Shown here: positions 16,498-24,930 of the stretch, one piece after another
Position numbering within the stretch: the stretch's first letter is position 1
How the letters are laid out: each line of letters opens with the position of its first letter
NCBI RefSeq assembly: GCF_002214185.1
Contig: NZ_CP022161.1
Location: forward strand, 5,587,486 to 5,651,485
Direction of reading: 5' to 3'
DNA: 64,000 bases
Origin: Streptomyces capitiformicae
GTDB taxonomy: Bacteria; Actinomycetota; Actinomycetes; Streptomycetales; Streptomycetaceae
Translations under genes and position numbers: made by a program
Notes under the pieces: model-generated
What the model was told of the DNA's origin: nothing
Seen by the model: only the letters and a program-made list of their open reading frames with translations
Databases searched by the model: none

Positions 16498-17100
16498 TCA
16501 TCGCCTGATGCTCCGGGTCCACCGGATCTCGCCTTCGTGCCATTCGTCGGTGGGGGTGAGACCTGCGGCGGTCGCGACGGCGGCGGATGCCCGATGGTCG
16601 GGGTGGACATGGGCCCGGAGGGTCCGCACGGGCTGTCGGCTGAGCCAGTCGACGAGTCCTTGGGCCGCTTCGACGGCGATGCCCCTTCCCTGCCACGGGG
16701 TTCCCACCACCCAGGCGATCTCGGCGACGGGGCCGTGGTCGCGGACGTGGTTGTAGTCGCGGTCGTAGTTGTAGTCGCGGTCATGGTTGTAGTCGCGGTC
16801 ATGGTTGTAATCGCGGTCGGAGAAGCTGATCGTCGCCTGGACCGTGCCGGTCAGGCAGGAGGCGTCACGCAGCCGGATCACCCAGTTCAGCCAGGACACG
16901 GCCGGATCGGGAGAGCCTGCGGTCAGGCGCTGATAGCGCGACCGCAGGGCTTGCGGGGTGTCCGGAGTGCCGCCGATGAAGGTGTGCAGGGCCGGATCGG
17001 ACAGCACAGCGGCCATCTCCTCGGCGTGCTCGACGCGAAGCGGCAGCAGGTCCAGCCGCCGGGTGCTGATGGACTGGGCCGCGAGGGGGTTCATGGGCAC
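16498..17100 (-). CDS. GNAT family N-acetyltransferase with a repetitive loop
   Basis: Acetyl-CoA-dependent acetyltransferase of the RimJ/RimL type, 200 residues from GTG 17100 (GGAG 5 bases upstream). ATG 17094 is two codons later and cannot be ruled out. The N-terminus has the family pattern (ISTRRLDLLPLRVEHAEEMA). The acetyl-CoA loop is WVVGTPWQGRGIAVEAAQGLVDWL, and the end reads HVHPDHRASAAVATAAGLTP. Between two central strands sits an unusual insertion of four DRDYN(H/Y) repeats encoded by an 18-bp tandem repeat. The substrate is unknown. The gene is divergent from the 17223 gene. Confidence 0.9.
   Translation of the reverse strand: MPMNPLAAQSISTRRLDLLPLRVEHAEEMAAVLSDPALHTFIGGTPDTPQALRSRYQRLTAGSPDPAVSWLNWVIRLRDASCLTGTVQATISFSDRDYNHDRDYNHDRDYNYDRDYNHVRDHGPVAEIAWVVGTPWQGRGIAVEAAQGLVDWLSRQPVRTLRAHVHPDHRASAAVATAAGLTPTDEWHEGEIRWTRSIRR
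16747..16818. repeat. 18-bp in-frame tandem repeat, 4 copies, in the GNAT gene
   Basis: Four 18-bp units (16747-16764, 16765-16782, 16783-16800, 16801-16818), each differing by one to three bases. On the minus strand they encode a repeating DRDYNH. The insert is highly charged and probably an exposed loop between strands of the GNAT fold. Confidence 0.95.
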
Positions 17101-17222
17101 CTGGTCTCCTTGCTCGCCTGGAAAACATGTGTGCGGGTCGAGGCTGTGGGCGCTACCATCGCCGCGATGATGACTCACTCCATTGGCAGAATGGGGGTTC
17201 CGTCCGCGCAAGGTGAGTGCTG

Positions 17223-18641
17223 ATGCTCACTCACATCGCGAACGGGGATTCCCGCCTTTCCTACTGGTCGCGCGTGCGAGAGTTCGCCGTGCCGCCGTCG
17301 ATGATCGAGACCGCCACCGCCCGCCGTGCTCTCGGCGACTGGGCAGGGGCGTGTGCCGCGGCAGGCGTCGACGTCGACCTCAATCCGCGTACCGTGACGC
17401 ATGATTACGGCCAGGACGTCGCGGCCCGACTGCGGGACGACCTACGGCATTTGGCGCCCGACCTGCTGCGCTGGCACATGCCGAGGATCGCTCCCGACGG
17501 GTTGCTGCGGCCGGGCCTGACCATCACGCTGGCCCGGTACGAGGCCGCCGGGCGCGACGGCCCGTACCCCGTGCATCTCGTGGTCCGTACCCCGCCCGCG
17601 TGGGCGGACGCCGGTCAGCGGATCGGCCTCGCGCTGTGGGACGGGTCCCGCGGCGAGGTCGACGGATGTCGGCATCCGCGTCCTCGTCCCAGCCGGCGGT
17701 TCCGCTTCGATCTGCACCGCCATCTGTGGGACGCGCGCAGGGCGGGTGAGCTGCGGATCCGCTCGGGGGCCGAGGCGCCGTCCGCCGCCGAACCGTCCGT
17801 ACGGGACCCGGAGTTGTCGGGGCTCGTGCCGCTGGAGCGGGGCTGTGCCGTCGACCGGTGGGCGGAGGAGGCGGGGATCGTGCTGCGTGCCGAGGGGCGG
17901 TCCGACGGTGCCGTCCTGGTGCGGTTCGGGGCCCGCCGCCGACTGGTCCTGCACGTGGCGCCGGGGGCGGAGGCCGACGGCGTCGGGCACGGACCGCCTG
18001 GTCCGCGCCTCGCGGGGGTGAACGGCGACGACAGGGCCTGCAGTTCACTGCCGGTGCTGCCCGACGCGGCGACCTGGGTGCTGCCCGACCTGGAACTGAT
18101 CCGTGCCGGTGCGATCGAGGCCGACCGGCTGCATCCGCTGGTCGCCTCCGCACTCGTACCGGATCACGTGCCGTCGGCTTCGGCCCGGGCGCCGGAACGG
18201 GCGGGGCAGCCGCGGCTCGTGGACTGCCGGGGAGTTCAGCATCGGATCGGTTTGGTCGATGGCGTACTGGCCCCGCTGGACCACGACCCGGCCGAGCTCC
18301 GGCGGGAGGAACTGCTGGTCGCGCTGACCGGTACGCCGCTCCCCTGTCTGCAGGCCATCGACGAGGCGCACCGCCGCCCGGACTGCCTGTCCGGTGTGCG
18401 GGAACGCCTCGACCACGGCGACATCGCCGGTGCGCTGAGCGTCGTCGAGGGTCTGCTGGGCCCGGACGCACTGCTGCGCGAGGGCGCGCTGCGGGACGAG
18501 TTGGAGGAGGCCGCGCGGCGGCGGATCACCTACGGGTTGTACCGGTCGGGCCTGACCGGCCCCGGCCCACGCCGCATCCGCCTCAGCGACCGCCGCCGCC
18601 CTTCCCGCGAGCTCCGCTCACGCAACGCCACCTTCTTCTGA
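17223..18641 (+). CDS. Hypothetical protein of a MoxR/VWA cassette
   Basis: Not recognised beyond its context, 472 residues. I chose ATG 17223 because AAGGTGAG lies 5 bases upstream. GTG 17217 is an alternative. It is rich in Arg, Asp and Leu, with no signal peptide or membrane segment, so it is probably cytoplasmic. The N-terminal half is basic with WDGSRGEVDG-like stretches. The C-terminal half is helical (HDPAELRREELLVALTG, VRERLDHGDIAGALSVVEGLLG). It precedes the MoxR ATPase and the VWA metallopeptidase genes by 102 bp on the same strand, so it is likely a partner or substrate adaptor of that pair. Confidence 0.7.
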   Translation: MLTHIANGDSRLSYWSRVREFAVPPSMIETATARRALGDWAGACAAAGVDVDLNPRTVTHDYGQDVAARLRDDLRHLAPDLLRWHMPRIAPDGLLRPGLTITLARYEAAGRDGPYPVHLVVRTPPAWADAGQRIGLALWDGSRGEVDGCRHPRPRPSRRFRFDLHRHLWDARRAGELRIRSGAEAPSAAEPSVRDPELSGLVPLERGCAVDRWAEEAGIVLRAEGRSDGAVLVRFGARRRLVLHVAPGAEADGVGHGPPGPRLAGVNGDDRACSSLPVLPDAATWVLPDLELIRAGAIEADRLHPLVASALVPDHVPSASARAPERAGQPRLVDCRGVQHRIGLVDGVLAPLDHDPAELRREELLVALTGTPLPCLQAIDEAHRRPDCLSGVRERLDHGDIAGALSVVEGLLGPDALLREGALRDELEEAARRRITYGLYRSGLTGPGPRRIRLSDRRRPSRELRSRNATFF

Positions 18642-18743
18642 CCCGGGGCTGTCCTCCCCACCCGTTCGCATCGCATCACGGCGGGGGCCCGCCCCCGCGC
18701 CCCTTCACGCACGCGTTCCTCACACACCCAAAGGTGATCAAAC

Positions 18744-20018
18744 ATGCCCACTTGCACTCCGTTCGCCCTGCCCAGCACCCTCTCCGCCCCGCCCACCGAC
18801 CAAGCCCACGCCTCCCAACTCGACGTCGCGGGCAACCTGTTGAGCCTGCTGCGTACGACCACCACCGAACCTCGCCCCGACACACAGTTGGAGGCGTTGA
18901 CCCTGGCCGTCGCCGCCGATCTGCCCGTACTGCTGTGGGGTGAGCCGGGGATCGGCAAGACCGCGGCGTTGACGCAGCTCGCCGCGGCGCTGGACCTTCC
19001 GCTGACCACCGTGATCGCGAGCGTGCACGAGCCGTCCGACTTCTCGGGACTGCCCATCGTGGGAGACGACCCGGCGGAGCAGGGGGTGCCCATGGCGCCG
19101 CCGGACTGGGCAGTGCGGCTGGTGCGGGCCGGGCGGGGGCTGCTGTTCCTGGACGAGTTGTCGACCGCGCCCCCCGCCGTGCAGGCCGCGCTGCTCCGGC
19201 TGGTGCTGGAGCGGAGGATCGGCGCGCTGCAACTGCCGCCCGGCGTCCGGATCGTGGCCGCCGCCAACCCGCGGTCCTCGGCCGCCGACGGCTGGGAGCT
19301 GAGCCCGCCGCTCGCCAACCGGTTCGTGCACCTTCAGTGGACCCACGACCACGAGGTCGTCGTACGCGGCCTCGGCGGGACCTGGCCCAGGGCCACCCTG
19401 CCGCGGCTCGCCCCGGAACGGCTCGCGGAAGCCGTCGACTTCGCCCGTCGCGCGGTGTGCGGGCTGCTCGCCGCCCGCCCCAAACTCGTGCACCAGCTGC
19501 CCAGCAGCGAAAGCCGCCGGGGCGGCCCGTGGCCGTCGCCGCGCAGCTGGGAGATGACTCTGCACCTGACCGCCTTCGCCACCGCCTCCGGGGTCTCCCG
19601 GGACGTACTCTCCCTGCTGGTCAGGGGCACCGTGGGAGACGGGCCCGGGCTGGAGTTGCTGGCGAGCCTGGACCGGTTGGACCTCCCGGATCCCGAGGAA
19701 CTGCTCGCCGACCCGGCGGGTGCCGTACTGCCCGAGCGGGGCGATCTGCGCCAGGCCGTGCTCGACGGGGTCGTGGCAGCGGTACGCAACCGCCCCGAGA
19801 AGTCACGCTGGGACGCCGCGTGGGCGCTCCTCGTCCACGCGGTGGAGACGGGCGCCCCGGACCTGGTGGTCGTCCCCGCGACCACCCTCGCCGCACTGCG
19901 CCGCGAGGACTGGGACGTCCCCGAGTCGATCGAGAAGCTCGCGGGAGTCGTCTCCCTGTCCCGGCGCGCGGACGAGGCGGCGGCCCGCGCCAAGACCGCG
20001 AGGAAGGCGGCGCGATGA
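18744..20018 (+). CDS. MoxR-family AAA+ ATPase
   Basis: Chaperone-like AAA+ ATPase of 424 residues that usually remodels or inserts metal into a VWA-protein partner. ATG 18744 follows AAAGGTGA. The Walker A is WGEPGIGKTAAL (about residues 67-78), Walker B LLFLDELSTAP, and sensor 1 VAAANPRSSAADGWE. The C-terminal lid is about 150 residues and ends in an Ala/Arg-rich tail. The stop overlaps the next ATG (ATGA), so the ATPase and VWA protein are translated together, as is usual for MoxR-VWA pairs. Confidence 0.92.
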   Translation: MPTCTPFALPSTLSAPPTDQAHASQLDVAGNLLSLLRTTTTEPRPDTQLEALTLAVAADLPVLLWGEPGIGKTAALTQLAAALDLPLTTVIASVHEPSDFSGLPIVGDDPAEQGVPMAPPDWAVRLVRAGRGLLFLDELSTAPPAVQAALLRLVLERRIGALQLPPGVRIVAAANPRSSAADGWELSPPLANRFVHLQWTHDHEVVVRGLGGTWPRATLPRLAPERLAEAVDFARRAVCGLLAARPKLVHQLPSSESRRGGPWPSPRSWEMTLHLTAFATASGVSRDVLSLLVRGTVGDGPGLELLASLDRLDLPDPEELLADPAGAVLPERGDLRQAVLDGVVAAVRNRPEKSRWDAAWALLVHAVETGAPDLVVVPATTLAALRREDWDVPESIEKLAGVVSLSRRADEAAARAKTARKAAR

Positions 20019-21565
20019 GCACGGACGGGACGAGCGAGGACGGGACGAGCATGCCCGGGACGGGGGCCACACGGACGGGGGTGCCCGGGAGCGGCGCGTC
20101 GGGGACGGAAGCGGCCGAGACAACGGCGACCGGGCCGAGTACCGCCGAGCCCAGGGCGACCGAGACGAGAACGCGCGGGACGAGGACAGCCGATGGCCCG
20201 ACAACCGGGACGAGGACAGCCGATGGCACGACAACCGGGACCAGGATGCCCGGGGCGACGGCGGCCGCCACAAGCACGACCTCAACGAGGACGGCCGGGA
20301 CAATGCCGACCGCTTCCCGGGCAGCCGGCACGACAACACCGCGCCCCCTGGACCGCGACAAGCTCTTCACCGCCCGGCTGCAGGCCGCCCGGGCCCGGCC
20401 CTACCTGGCGTCGGCGCTGTTCGCCCTGCACCCCGTCGAGTCCCGGCAGGTGCTGACGATGGCCGTGGACCGGTACTGGCGGTGTTATGTCTCACCGGTC
20501 TTCGTGGACCGGACGCCGGTGGAGGAGTTGGCGGGCGTATGGGTGCACGAGGTGTCGCATCTGCTCCGCGACCATCACGGGCGCGGCGACCGGGTCGCCC
20601 GGGAGCGCGGGCTGACCGGCGCCGGGGAACGGCTGCGGATGAACCTCGCCGCGGACTGCGAGATCAACGACGACGTGTACGGCGACGGGTTGGTGAAGCC
20701 GAAGGGCGTGGTCGAACCGGGGACCTTCCGGCTGCCCGAGGGGCAGCTCATGGAGGAGTATCTGGACGACATCCGGCTCGGGCCGCGTATGCAGGCACTG
20801 GCCTGGCTGGACTGCGGCAGCGGCGCCGACGGGCTGGACCGGGAGTGGGACCTCGGCCCGGACGGCGCGCACGGCCTGAGCGAGCAGGAACGGGACGCGG
20901 TCCGGTTCCGGGTGGCGCAAGGCATCAAGGGCCGGCCGGGGAGCGCCCCGGAGGGCTGGCAGCGGTGGGCGGAGGAGGCGTTCCATCCGCCGCAGCCGTG
21001 GCGGGAGTTGCTGGGCGCGGCCGTCCGCTCGGCGGCGTCCGGCTCCGGCGCGGGCGAGGACTACACCTACGGGCGGCCGGCGCGGCGCTCGGCCGGGGTG
21101 CCCGGGGTCGTCCTGCCGAGCCTGCGGCGCAGGCCGCCCCGGGTCTCCGTGGTCATCGACACCTCGGGGTCGGTCAGTGACGCCGAACTGGGCAGCGCGC
21201 TCCTGGAGGTCGCCGCGATCTGCAGCGCCCTGGGCGGCCGGCGCGACCTGGTCACCGTGGTGCCGTGCGACGCGGACGCCCGGATCACCCATTCGCTGTG
21301 CCGGGCCGAAGGCATCCCCCTGGTGGGTGGCGGTGGCACGGATCTGCGTACGGGTTTCCGCGCGGCGCTGCGCGCCCAGTCCCCGCCCGACGTCATCGTC
21401 GTCCTCACCGACGGACAGACCCCCTGGCCCGCCACCCGACCGCCGTGCCGGACCGTGGTCGGCCTGTTCTCACGGCCGTATTCGGACGGCTCATGGGACG
21501 AGAACGATCCCGACTACGTACCGGACCGCCCGCCCGACTGGGCCCGCGTGGTCGAGATCGGATAG
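20015..21565 (+). CDS. VWA-like metallopeptidase (DUF2201 type) with a Thr/Gly-rich N-terminal extension
   Basis: Partner of the MoxR ATPase, 516 residues. Residues 1-105 are low-complexity Thr/Gly/Arg, including a duplicated 30-bp unit, and unlike the rest. The zincin-like domain that follows has HEVSHLLRDHH (an HExxH motif) and NLAADCEIND. The C-terminal VWA-like domain has the MIDAS-type DTSGSVS and later VLTDGQTPWP. The domain set fits a metal-dependent peptidase-like fold fused to a VWA domain, described in MoxR-linked systems. Whether it cleaves peptides is unknown. The start overlaps the MoxR stop. Confidence 0.88.
   Translation: MSTDGTSEDGTSMPGTGATRTGVPGSGASGTEAAETTATGPSTAEPRATETRTRGTRTADGPTTGTRTADGTTTGTRMPGATAAATSTTSTRTAGTMPTASRAAGTTTPRPLDRDKLFTARLQAARARPYLASALFALHPVESRQVLTMAVDRYWRCYVSPVFVDRTPVEELAGVWVHEVSHLLRDHHGRGDRVARERGLTGAGERLRMNLAADCEINDDVYGDGLVKPKGVVEPGTFRLPEGQLMEEYLDDIRLGPRMQALAWLDCGSGADGLDREWDLGPDGAHGLSEQERDAVRFRVAQGIKGRPGSAPEGWQRWAEEAFHPPQPWRELLGAAVRSAASGSGAGEDYTYGRPARRSAGVPGVVLPSLRRRPPRVSVVIDTSGSVSDAELGSALLEVAAICSALGGRRDLVTVVPCDADARITHSLCRAEGIPLVGGGGTDLRTGFRAALRAQSPPDVIVVLTDGQTPWPATRPPCRTVVGLFSRPYSDGSWDENDPDYVPDRPPDWARVVEIG
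20179..20238. repeat. 30-bp direct repeat, 2 copies, in the VWA gene
   Basis: Two adjacent 30-bp units (20179-20208 and 20209-20238) differ at one base and encode TRTADG(P/T)TTG. They form part of the Thr/Gly-rich N-terminal extension. Confidence 0.85.
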
Positions 21566-21566
21566 G

Positions 21567-21597
21567 CCGGGCCCAGCAATCGGGGACGTCGGCCCGG
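21567..21597. terminator. Weak hairpin after the VWA gene
   Basis: CCGGGCC (21567-21573) and GGCCCGG (21591-21597) could pair across a 17-base loop. No U-tract follows. It might separate the MoxR/VWA operon from the metallophore operon. Confidence 0.3.
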
Positions 21598-21635
21598 AAG
21601 AGCGCCGAAGTTCACCCCTCCAACCCACATGACAA

Positions 21636-21650
21636 TGAAAATGATTATCG
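21636..21650. promoter_or_regulatory. Fur-family (probably Zur) operator before the metallophore operon
   Basis: TGAAAATGATTATCG differs at two positions from the 15-bp Streptomyces Zur-box pattern as I remember it (TGAAAATGATTTTCA). The overlapping 19 bases 21631-21649 match the E. coli Fur box at 16 positions. It is an AT-rich island in very GC-rich DNA, 91 bp before the GTG of the first gene. Zinc-bound Zur repression, relieved on zinc limitation, is the simplest reading. Fur-type iron control is the alternative. The box is seen; the regulator is inferred. Confidence 0.7.
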
Positions 21651-21740
21651 ATAAGGTTCCCACGTCAAGCCGGTCGCCTCCTCGTCGAGGCGTCGTCGGG
21701 CTGCCCTGACGCTGAACCGCACCGCACGAAAAGGGGAGCT

Positions 21741-22997
21741 GTGGCTCATCTGTTGGTGGTCGAGAGCTGGGTCGGATCGATGAGCAGGCTGCTGCCACGC
21801 GCGATCCGGGAGGGCGGGCACGAGTTCACCTTCCTCACCCGCGACCTGCACCACTACCTGCGCGCGGCCCCGGAGGGGACGGCACATCCGCTGCTCGGCG
21901 CGCGGAACGTGGTCACCGCGGACACCAACGACACCGAAACCCTCCTTCCGGAAGTCACCCGGCTGCACTCGGTCCTCGGGTTCGACGGAGTGATCTCCTC
22001 CTGCGACTACTACCTGCCGACGGTGGCGCGCATCGCCGGTCACCTCGGGCTGCCCGGCCCGGGTCCGGAGGCGGTCCACGACGCCTGCCGCAAGGACGCC
22101 ACCCGCCGCGTGCTCGCCGACGCGGGGGTGCCCGGACCCCGTTTCGCCCTCCATGAGGAGTGGGCCGACCTCGCCCGGGCCGCGCGGGAGATCGGCTATC
22201 CGCTGGTCGTGAAGCCCGTCGACCTGTGCGCGGGCATGTACGTACGGCGGGTGGAGGACGAAGCCGAACTCACGGCTGCGGTACGGGCGTTGGCAGACTT
22301 TCCGCTCAACGCGCGCGGTCAGCGGCGGGTGCCCGCCGTGCTGCTCGAGGAGTTGCTGACCGGTCCCGAGGTGAGTGTCGAAACCGTGTCGCACGCGGGT
22401 GCGGTCCAGGTCGTGGGCGTGACCGACAAGAGCATCGGCGGGGCACCGGCGTTCATCGAGACCGGGCACATGTTCCCCGCCGCTCTGCCGGCGGCCGACA
22501 CGGAGGCCGCCGAGCAGACCGCACTCGGCGCGCTGAAGGCGCTCGGGCTGACCGACGGGGTCGTGGCGCACACCGAGATCAAACTGACCCCGTCCGGGCC
22601 GAGGGTCGTCGAGGTCAACCCCCGGCCCGCCGGGAACCGCATCACCGAGTTGGTCCGCCACGTCACCGGCATCGACCTGGCCGCGGCCGCCGTGGAGGTG
22701 GCCCTCGGCCGCGAACCCGACCTGCGGCGCCGGGAGACCGGACTGCGCAGCGCCGCCGTCGGCTTCCTCATACCGGAGACGTCGGGCACGCTCGAAGCGC
22801 TGGACGGTGGGCAACTCACCGCCGCACCGGGTGTGTTGGAGGCACAGCTCGCCGAGCCGGGGCGACAGGTCAAGGCGGCGGGCAGCAACAACGAGTACCT
22901 CGGGCATGTCATGGTCGGAGACCCGGAGGGGCTGGGGGCGCGCGAGCGGGTCGAGGCACTGCTGGGCGAGTTGCGCTCCGGGCTGGTGATCCGGTGA
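21741..22997 (+). CDS. ATP-grasp ligase (carboxylate-amine ligase), metallophore cluster
   Basis: ATP-dependent ligase that activates a carboxylate as an acyl-phosphate and couples it to an amine, probably joining two amino acids, 418 residues. GTG 21741 has AAGGGGAG 3 bases upstream. The N-terminal pre-ATP-grasp domain (1-110) is followed by the ATP-grasp core. A lysine in GYPLVVKPVD contacts ATP, VPAVLLEELLTGPEVSVETV forms the adenine region, and VVEVNPRPAGNRI holds the Mg-binding Glu and Asn. It is the first gene behind the Zur-like box and its stop overlaps the next start (GTGA). Relatives include L-amino-acid ligases of small-peptide pathways. The substrate pair is unknown. Confidence 0.9.
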   Translation: MAHLLVVESWVGSMSRLLPRAIREGGHEFTFLTRDLHHYLRAAPEGTAHPLLGARNVVTADTNDTETLLPEVTRLHSVLGFDGVISSCDYYLPTVARIAGHLGLPGPGPEAVHDACRKDATRRVLADAGVPGPRFALHEEWADLARAAREIGYPLVVKPVDLCAGMYVRRVEDEAELTAAVRALADFPLNARGQRRVPAVLLEELLTGPEVSVETVSHAGAVQVVGVTDKSIGGAPAFIETGHMFPAALPAADTEAAEQTALGALKALGLTDGVVAHTEIKLTPSGPRVVEVNPRPAGNRITELVRHVTGIDLAAAAVEVALGREPDLRRRETGLRSAAVGFLIPETSGTLEALDGGQLTAAPGVLEAQLAEPGRQVKAAGSNNEYLGHVMVGDPEGLGARERVEALLGELRSGLVIR

Positions 22998-23845
22998 CCG
23001 CCGCCACGTCGGTGGCGGGCGCGGCCACGTACGAGGAACTGGTGGAGCGGGTCCGGGCCGGTGAGTTGGGGCCGGATCCGCGGACGCTGCGGATCGCGGT
23101 GGCGTTCGCGACGCGGCAGGCGGTACGGCACGACGGGCGGGGCACCGGGTACCGCAACGAGGTGCTGAGCCTCCGGCTCGCCGGGGCCGTCGGCTCGTGC
23201 GCGGTCGAGCCCGGCGCCCTGCCCGACGCGGCGATCGACGACTGTGTGGGCGCCGATGTGGCCCGGCTGCTGGACCATCCGCTGGTGCCGGTGCGGGTGG
23301 CCGCGCTCGACGCCTACCTGGCGCATGTCACCCCGCACACACCGGATCACGGGGCGCGCCCGTTCGCGTTGTCCGCCGGGACCTCGCTGGAGAAGTCCCG
23401 GGCACGGGCGGGGGCCGTCGTCGAGTTGCTCGATCTGCCGCCGGGCGCCACGGTGCTCGTGGTCGGCGTCGTCAACTCCCTTCTGGAGGCCCTGCGTTCG
23501 CGGAATCTCGGCTATGTGCCGTGCGATCTCAAGGGCGGGTTCACCGAGTGGGGCGAGGAGGTCGTCACCGACGCGTTCGACGCGGCCGACCGCTGTGACG
23601 CGTTGCTCGTCTCCGGTATGACGCTGGGCAACGACACATTCGAGCCGTTGCGGCGGCACGCGCTGGCGCACGGCAAGCAGCTGGTGATGTTCGCGCAGAC
23701 GGGCAGCGCCGTACTGCCCCGGTTCCTCGGGCACGGGGTGAGTGCGGTGTGCGCGGAGCCGTATCCCTTCTTCTGGCTGGACGCAGGGCCGAGCATCCTG
23801 CACCGATACCGCCTGGCGTGTGCGGGTCCGGGAGGCGGCCGATGA
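22994..23845 (+). CDS. DUF364 (putative heavy-metal chelation) Rossmann-like protein
   Basis: 283 residues from GTG 22994, overlapping the ligase stop. The N-terminal part (to about 120) resembles DUF4213 and the C-terminal part is a Rossmann-like DUF364 domain. Visible pieces are GATVLVVGVVNSLLEALR, DLKGGFTEWGEEV, the typical VSGMTLGNDTFEPLRRHA, FAQTGSAV and SAVCAEPYPFFW. Pfam names these domains putative heavy-metal chelation, but no activity is established. In this operon it could bind the metal-ligand complex, catalyse a chelator-forming step, or release metal. Domain assignment is from motif memory. Confidence 0.82.
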   Translation: MTAATSVAGAATYEELVERVRAGELGPDPRTLRIAVAFATRQAVRHDGRGTGYRNEVLSLRLAGAVGSCAVEPGALPDAAIDDCVGADVARLLDHPLVPVRVAALDAYLAHVTPHTPDHGARPFALSAGTSLEKSRARAGAVVELLDLPPGATVLVVGVVNSLLEALRSRNLGYVPCDLKGGFTEWGEEVVTDAFDAADRCDALLVSGMTLGNDTFEPLRRHALAHGKQLVMFAQTGSAVLPRFLGHGVSAVCAEPYPFFWLDAGPSILHRYRLACAGPGGGR

Positions 23846-24930
23846 CCTCGTCGACCGCTCTGCGTTCCGTCGCCCGCCCCGAGCTGCTGTCCCTCGTCGG
23901 GCGTACGCCGCTGGCGCGTATCACCGCCGATCTGCCGGGGCCACAGCCCGGCTTCTGGGCCAAGCTCGAAGGGCTGTCGGCGGGCGGGATGAAGGCACGG
24001 GCCGCCGTGTCCATGCTGATGGGCGCCCGTGAGCGCGGTGAACTGCGACCCGGCGCCCCGGTGGTGGAGTCGACCTCCGGCACGCTGGGTATCGGCCTGG
24101 CCTTCGCGGGGCAGGCGCTCGGCCACCCCGTCGTGCTGGTCGGTGACAGTGAACTGGAGCCGTCCATGCGGCAGTTGCTGCGCTCCCACGGCGTACGGCT
24201 GGAGCTGGTGGACCGCCCGGCGGCCCTCGGCGGCTGGCAGGCGGCGCGCCTCGCCCGGCTGCGGGAGCTGCTCGCGGTGCTGCCGGACGCGTACTGGCCC
24301 GACCAGTACAACAACCCGGACAACACCGCCGGTTACGCCTCGCTGGCCGCCGAGCTCGCCGTCCAGCTGGACCACTTGGACGTCCTGGTGTGCAGTGTCG
24401 GCACCGGCGGCCACAGCGCGGGCATCATCGGTCCGCTGCGACGGCACTGGCCGGCGCTGCGCCTGATCGGCGTCGACTCCACCGGCTCCACGATCTTCGG
24501 CCAGCCGGCCCGGCCGAGGCTGATGCGCGGTCTGGGCAGCAGCATTCATCCACGCAACGTCGCCTACGACGCCTTCGACGAGGTGCACTGGGTCGGCCCG
24601 GCGGAGGCCGTGGACAGCTGTCGGCGGCTCGCCCGGGGCAGCTTCGTCAGCGGCGGCTGGAGCACCGGGGCGGTCGCGCTGGTCGCCGCCTGGGCGGCCC
24701 GCGTCCATGCGGGTGCCGTCGTCGCCACCGTCTTCCCGGACGGCCCGCACCGCTACCTCGGCAGCGTCTACGACGACGACTTCGCCGCCGCGCACAGCCT
24801 CGACCCGGCCTCCGCCGCCACCCGCCCCGTCGAGATCCCCCACCCCGGCGCGGCCGAGGCCGCCGGCTGGGCCCGGTGCGGCAGGGTCACCGATCCGCTC
24901 AAGGTCCCCCCTTCGAAAGAGAGACTGTGA
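23842..24930 (+). CDS. PLP-dependent cysteine-synthase-like enzyme
   Basis: Fold-type II PLP enzyme, 362 residues, ATG 23842 overlapping the previous stop. The likely Schiff-base lysine is Lys51 in LSAGGMKARAA. It lies where cysteine synthases have GSVKDR, but the surrounding residues differ. Other family marks are VESTSGTLGIGLA (substrate loop), YNNPDN, the PLP-phosphate loop SVGTGGHSAG, and GGWSTGAVAL. Relatives make beta-substituted alanines: cysteine, or in siderophore and metallophore pathways 2,3-diaminopropionate precursors (SbnA). Here it probably supplies a nucleophile-substituted alanine to the ATP-grasp ligase. Its C-terminal 30 residues reach the next start (GTGA). Confidence 0.9.
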   Translation: MTSSTALRSVARPELLSLVGRTPLARITADLPGPQPGFWAKLEGLSAGGMKARAAVSMLMGARERGELRPGAPVVESTSGTLGIGLAFAGQALGHPVVLVGDSELEPSMRQLLRSHGVRLELVDRPAALGGWQAARLARLRELLAVLPDAYWPDQYNNPDNTAGYASLAAELAVQLDHLDVLVCSVGTGGHSAGIIGPLRRHWPALRLIGVDSTGSTIFGQPARPRLMRGLGSSIHPRNVAYDAFDEVHWVGPAEAVDSCRRLARGSFVSGGWSTGAVALVAAWAARVHAGAVVATVFPDGPHRYLGSVYDDDFAAAHSLDPASAATRPVEIPHPGAAEAAGWARCGRVTDPLKVPPSKERL

